Shown in pieces: positions 60,127 through 64,000 of a DNA stretch of 64,000 nt. Below the pieces are notes generated by a model that saw only the letters and a list, made by a program, of their open reading frames with translations, did not search any database and was not told the origin of the DNA. Both the position numbers and the translations under genes were made by a program. Source of the DNA: Gordionus sp. m RMFG-2023 (taxonomy: Eukaryota; Nematomorpha; Gordioida; Chordodea; Parachordodidae); the NCBI RefSeq assembly GCF_954871325.1, contig NC_088776.1, positions 42,612,569 to 42,676,568 of the forward strand. Direction: 5' to 3'. The stretch's first letter is position 1. Each line of letters starts with the position of its first letter.

Positions 60127-60360
60127 TCGTTTATACATCATTAAAAATGGAAGATAATTAAATTTAATATCTCACAATAATTTTCTCGTTTACTTATATA
60201 GCTTCCATCATGTCATTTAAGAGGAAGCTCTAACTATAATAGTTTTATGATTTGGATTGGTCGTTCATATTCTCTTATTCAAGAATTGTTGATTTGGTTA
60301 TGGTCTATTTTCCTTATTAGTCCATTCTATAAAACATTGTCTAAAATGGTAACAGAGTTA

Positions 60361-62080
60361 TATAAGTTTCATGACCTTAAACCATTATCAATTTGAGGCA
60401 TGAAATAATTAACCTTTTTAATCACTTGTAATTCTTTACTCATTCTTTTTATATCAGCAATAGAAAATATTTTATACTGTAATAGATTTTGTATTAAAAA
60501 ATATTATTTTTAGAAATGTCTTGTATTTAATTATTTATATGTTAGTATCAATGATATATATAACTATAGATTGACGATCATGCATAAAAAAACGTCCACC
60601 TATTGAAATCAGCTGTAGCGCCATTTTGTAGCTTGTACGTTGATCAAATGCCTCAATAATGATAATAATTTTTAAAAATTTAACAATTTTACTAATAATT
60701 TTTAATGTAATTATGTAAAATAATCAAATGAATCCTAACCTCAACTGATCTTCAATTAAATTACATGGGTATTCTCTAAAATAAAAAAACTCAACATTTA
60801 ACCCAATAGTAGTACATAATATCATTAAATTACTTTCACCCAGAAATTATTCAGAAACATAGATTGCTACAACATCACTGAAACAAAAATCACCAAAATT
60901 ATACCCATACAAAATATTCCATACTTATATCTAATACACCCTCAAATATTCAACCAAATAAGGTCCACTGCCTATATATAATTGCCAAAAAAACTTATCA
61001 CACAGATTCCTTTGACTCAGTCAAGAAAATACATCTTTCAATCATAGTTTTAAGTTAATTTATCTATTTGATTAATATTATTATAAAAATAAATTTATTT
61101 TTAAACATTCCTCAATTATTTAACCCCCAATCATTTATTAGAATATCTAATTTATTTTATACATATTAATTGCAAATATCAAAATCATTTATATTTTTAT
61201 ATATATTTGTTAATTTTTTTAATAAAATTAGTTTTTATAATTTTATCAAATTCACTTGATGTTTCATTAAAAATCTTATTATCCACTTATTGTTCATTTA
61301 TGGAATCCTTATTATTAAATATAATAATATTTTATGATTCATATCTTATTAATAAATAAAAATGATGTACTTATATTTATTGTAGTTGCTGGTACTTTTA
61401 ATTTTAGGTAAGTAATTTATACCTTAAAATAATAATCAAAATTTATATAAAAAAAGAGATCTGTATAGATATAATTAAATAAAATCTACAATACTCTAAA
61501 AGTAGATGAGGATTAATTAATTATGTTAAGAAAATAAGATTTTATAAAAAAATATCCTGTCAATTAAAAATTATTTTGGATTATGTGTTCTAGATGAAAT
61601 AAGTTAAACTATCTTAAAAGATGGGTTGAGAGCTCATCTTACTTAATTTTTATTGTAATAATCATTTATAATTTTTTTTGTTTTAATTATTTCATCTTAA
61701 TTATAAATGACAAATGAAAACATCTTTTATTTTTTTTTCAATAAAAACATAGTGTAATAATAACATTTTTTGCATGAGTTTAAATTATTATATAAATCAT
61801 TTAAATAAGGTTTATACAATAAATATATAAAAATATAGAGTACACTTTAAAAAACAAAATGTATTTTTAACAATGTGATGATTCACATTCATATTATCTT
61901 TGATTATAAACATTCATCCTTTTTGATTCTATCATCACCTATAAAAAATAAAATATATTTACATTAGCATAGATTATATATAATATCATAATTTTTATAA
62001 TATGTCTTATATAAGGCCTGTTCTTTATACAATATAATTTTTAAAAAATAAAAGAAGATATAAATATTAATTTACATGAC
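60361..62080. other. Probable 3' non-coding part of the P-like element
   Basis: AT-rich with no gene. At 60579 the sequence CATGCATAAAAAAACGTCC, preceded by TTGACGAT, is a candidate P-type terminus because Drosophila P ends begin CATG, followed by a GC-richer patch AGCTGTAGCGCCATTTTG. The matching end would lie beyond the window, so this is unproven. Confidence 0.3.
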
Positions 62081-64000
62081 TTATTGATTATTAAATTGTA
62101 TTGCTTTTGTAAGATTTTGCCTCATACCAGTTCTCAATTCCTGGTTTCTCAAGTCAGCAAAATGAAAAAATCTAATATTTAAATATCTTTAAAAAAATAG
62201 TATAAAACTAATAAATGATTACCTTTGAACAATTAATTTTACAAGAATTTGAAAATGGCTGTAACCAATCTCATGTTCATTAATATGTTCAGTAAGATCA
62301 ATAAAAATATTTGTACCAATTATTGTGGAAAAAACCAACACTTCCATTTTTTTAATAATATTTTTACGTTTAATATCATTTTGATAAGTTCTAAATGAAC
62401 TTTCACAAATTCGGCATAATATAGACATACTAGATGAAGGAATCACTAACCCCCCATTATTTTTAAAATTTATGAGCATATTATTTATATTATTATCAAT
62501 ATATGAATCACTGACCATTGCATTAATGCAAACATCACATCGTACCTTTTTTTCTTTAATAAGTTGTTGTACTATATATCCCGAAATATAAGTTGTTACA
62601 TTATCTAAATATAATGATAATTTTGGGATATGAGGATTTGTTTGGCTAAAATAATAAGATAATGCCTGGGGTATTATTGGATTTGAAATAGTTTTGATAG
62701 AATTAAAATCATCGTCATGATTATTTTGAAAATTTGAACATATTAATTGAGTATTATCTAAGGAAATGCAATTTCCTGTAATTGTAGCATCCAATTTTGC
62801 CATTAAGGAAATGCGCAGATCGAACCTGATATGCTGATGGATTATCATTAAATCCACCTCTGCTACGAATACTACAAAAATATAATTCTAGGTGGTCTTG
62901 AGAGGTTTTATATGTTAAAAAGAACCTTAAAAAATTGTTATATTATAGCTTTATGAATAACTCTTGTTATAAATTAAATATAATACTTCATTTTTGGGGT
63001 TTCCCCAGTTAATAATTCCTTCCCCATTTCCAGGATGCTTTTCATAGAAAGAATTAACCCTTCTACACATGTTTTTTTATTAGACTTATAGACATAAGTT
63101 CCATTTGTTAACTTGAGTGATTTTAAAGTTTTAATGCACTTGTCAAAATGATTTTCATAATCTGCAATTGTATTATTATATAAAGGGGCTTTATATCCTT
63201 TACCAAGACAATTTCTTGTATTAAGATAATCAAACATTCTATAAGTTATTCATAAATTTATATCATAATTTTTATTTTACTGATCTATCATCAATATAAA
63301 ATTAATTGTACCATCACAATTTTCAAATCCAGGAATCTCCTGATGCTGGGCAAAAAGAAGGCTATTTGCAACAGATGCACTAAAAACTTGAACAGCAAGT
63401 TTTACCTTAAAAAATATTTAATAATTATATATTTATTATCAAACTTTCATTTTTTGTTTTTGGAAAGCAATATGTGCTTTGCGCAATTTATTTGCAGCAC
63501 GTAAACCTTCGCACTCCTGCAATTTGTGTAAATTTTGTATATGCTTCCAATCTATTAACTATAAATACAAAATAAATATTTAACCAAATTTAGCTAGCTA
63601 CCTCTCCATTTGATTCATTTATTAAAATTTCCTCCTCCGCTAATAGATTTCTAAGTAATTTGAGCATATGACAAACATCTAGTAACATGTATATTTTTTC
63701 TGATTCATAAAATTCCAGCTCAATATATGGAATGATATTATCAGGATCCATACTAACACCAAGCAGTTTGCTCATTTTTTTATTAACAGCACAACCATCA
63801 CATACTATGGCCTTACAGATAACTCCTGTTTCATTTATATTGAACAATGCAACTCTCACTAAATTAGCTAGGATATCTGAATTCATTTGTGAAACTAGAA
63901 AATAGGCTATTGGCATTTTCCAGCTGCTATTAAGACATGTAGCCATAAGAAACAGTGCCTTTGTTGCTTCTGGACAAGATTTATCTTCCTTTGTTGATTT
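62081..64000 (-). CDS. P-element/THAP9-type transposase, six visible exons, 5' part beyond window
   Basis: DNA-cutting transposase of the P superfamily. Exons in gene order: >64000-63602, 63558-63445, 63405-63281, 63238-62987, 62925-62223 and 62186-62081, separated by GT-AG introns of only 36-61 bp. Landmarks: ATCLNSSWKMPIAYF, CKAIVCDGCAVNKKMSKLLG, LLDVCHMLKLLRNLL, GLRAANKLRKAHI, MFDYLNTRNCLGKGYKAP, FFLTYKTSQDHLELYF, CSIRSRGGFNDNPSAYQ, YISGYIVQQL and the end LTKAIQFNNQ. The acidic residues of VCDG, LDVCHMLKL and QDHLEL fit the catalytic motifs of the family. Phases agree at every junction except inside exon 62925-62223, whose 703 bp length and switch of frame near 62820 (between YQVRSA and ISLMAKLDATI) show a one-base shift, so this copy is probably inactive. 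The THAP domain should be upstream of the window. Confidence 0.88.

Larger units (their letters stand above)
58499..60360 (+). repeat. Dispersed repeat, partner of 28220-29716
   Basis: The left end has GGGGGGTGCAGGGGCGAGCC, corresponding to the GC-rich end of the partner. The sequence then follows the partner through to about 60360 with moderate divergence. It contains the 402 bp element 59725-60126, absent from the partner. No protein was recognised, so the repeat's class is unknown. It interrupts or truncates the gypsy fossil to its left. Confidence 0.7.

Overview
The window is about 64 kb of a very AT-rich (roughly four fifths A+T by eye) eukaryotic nuclear genome. Spliced animal-type genes, introns ranging from under 40 bp to over 4 kb, and hAT, piggyBac, P, Mutator-like, Tc1-like and Ty3/gypsy elements suggest an invertebrate animal. 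I cannot name the phylum.

Layout. At 1-209 a minus-strand fragment resembles hAT-type DUF4371 transposases. From 1.7 to 3.3 kb lies a hAT remnant, followed by three plus-strand exons (3364-7899) of an MFSD11-like UNC93-family transporter. Its long second intron holds a piggyBac remnant (5940-7601). A 2.8 kb foldback element with about 490 bp arms (8754-11549) separates it from the best gene of the window: isovaleryl-CoA dehydrogenase on the minus strand (12540-25274). Its twelve exons join in phase into 427 codons plus stop. Its introns are packed with hAT-type MITEs, a gypsy 3' end, a piggyBac 3' end and a retroelement endonuclease-like fragment. MFSD11 and IVD are convergent.

From 25.8 to 37 kb the DNA is almost all repeats: a hAT MITE (26581-27222), a 1.5 kb repeat whose inverted partner is at 58.5-60.36 kb, a GC-rich island (30.38-30.79 kb), a broken WD40-like gene (31.36-32.2 kb), one transposon inside another (32.4-33.97 kb) and a second endonuclease-like fragment. 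From 36937 to 44179 a hAT transposon with perfect 15 bp ends and an 8 bp target duplication has been entered by a young gypsy element (38358-43811) with its own 5 bp target duplication and nearly identical LTRs. A terminal-inverted-repeat element (44526-45616) holds a small palindromic TA-flanked MITE. An unrecognised, apparently secretory 345-codon ORF follows at 45850-46887. From 47 to 51 kb there are tandem repeats and further hAT debris; from 51.5 to 58.5 kb there are old gypsy remains. The right end carries a spliced P-element/THAP9-type transposase on the minus strand (62081 to beyond 64000), complete over what is visible except for one phase break.

The most unusual item is a pair of about 400 bp elements (29808-30203 and 59725-60126). 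Each has DNA-transposon features (14 bp inverted ends, perfect 9 bp target duplications as in Mutator-like elements) and also a tRNA-like block with A and B boxes, as in a SINE. The second copy sits in a repeat whose paralogue in the same window keeps the empty site.
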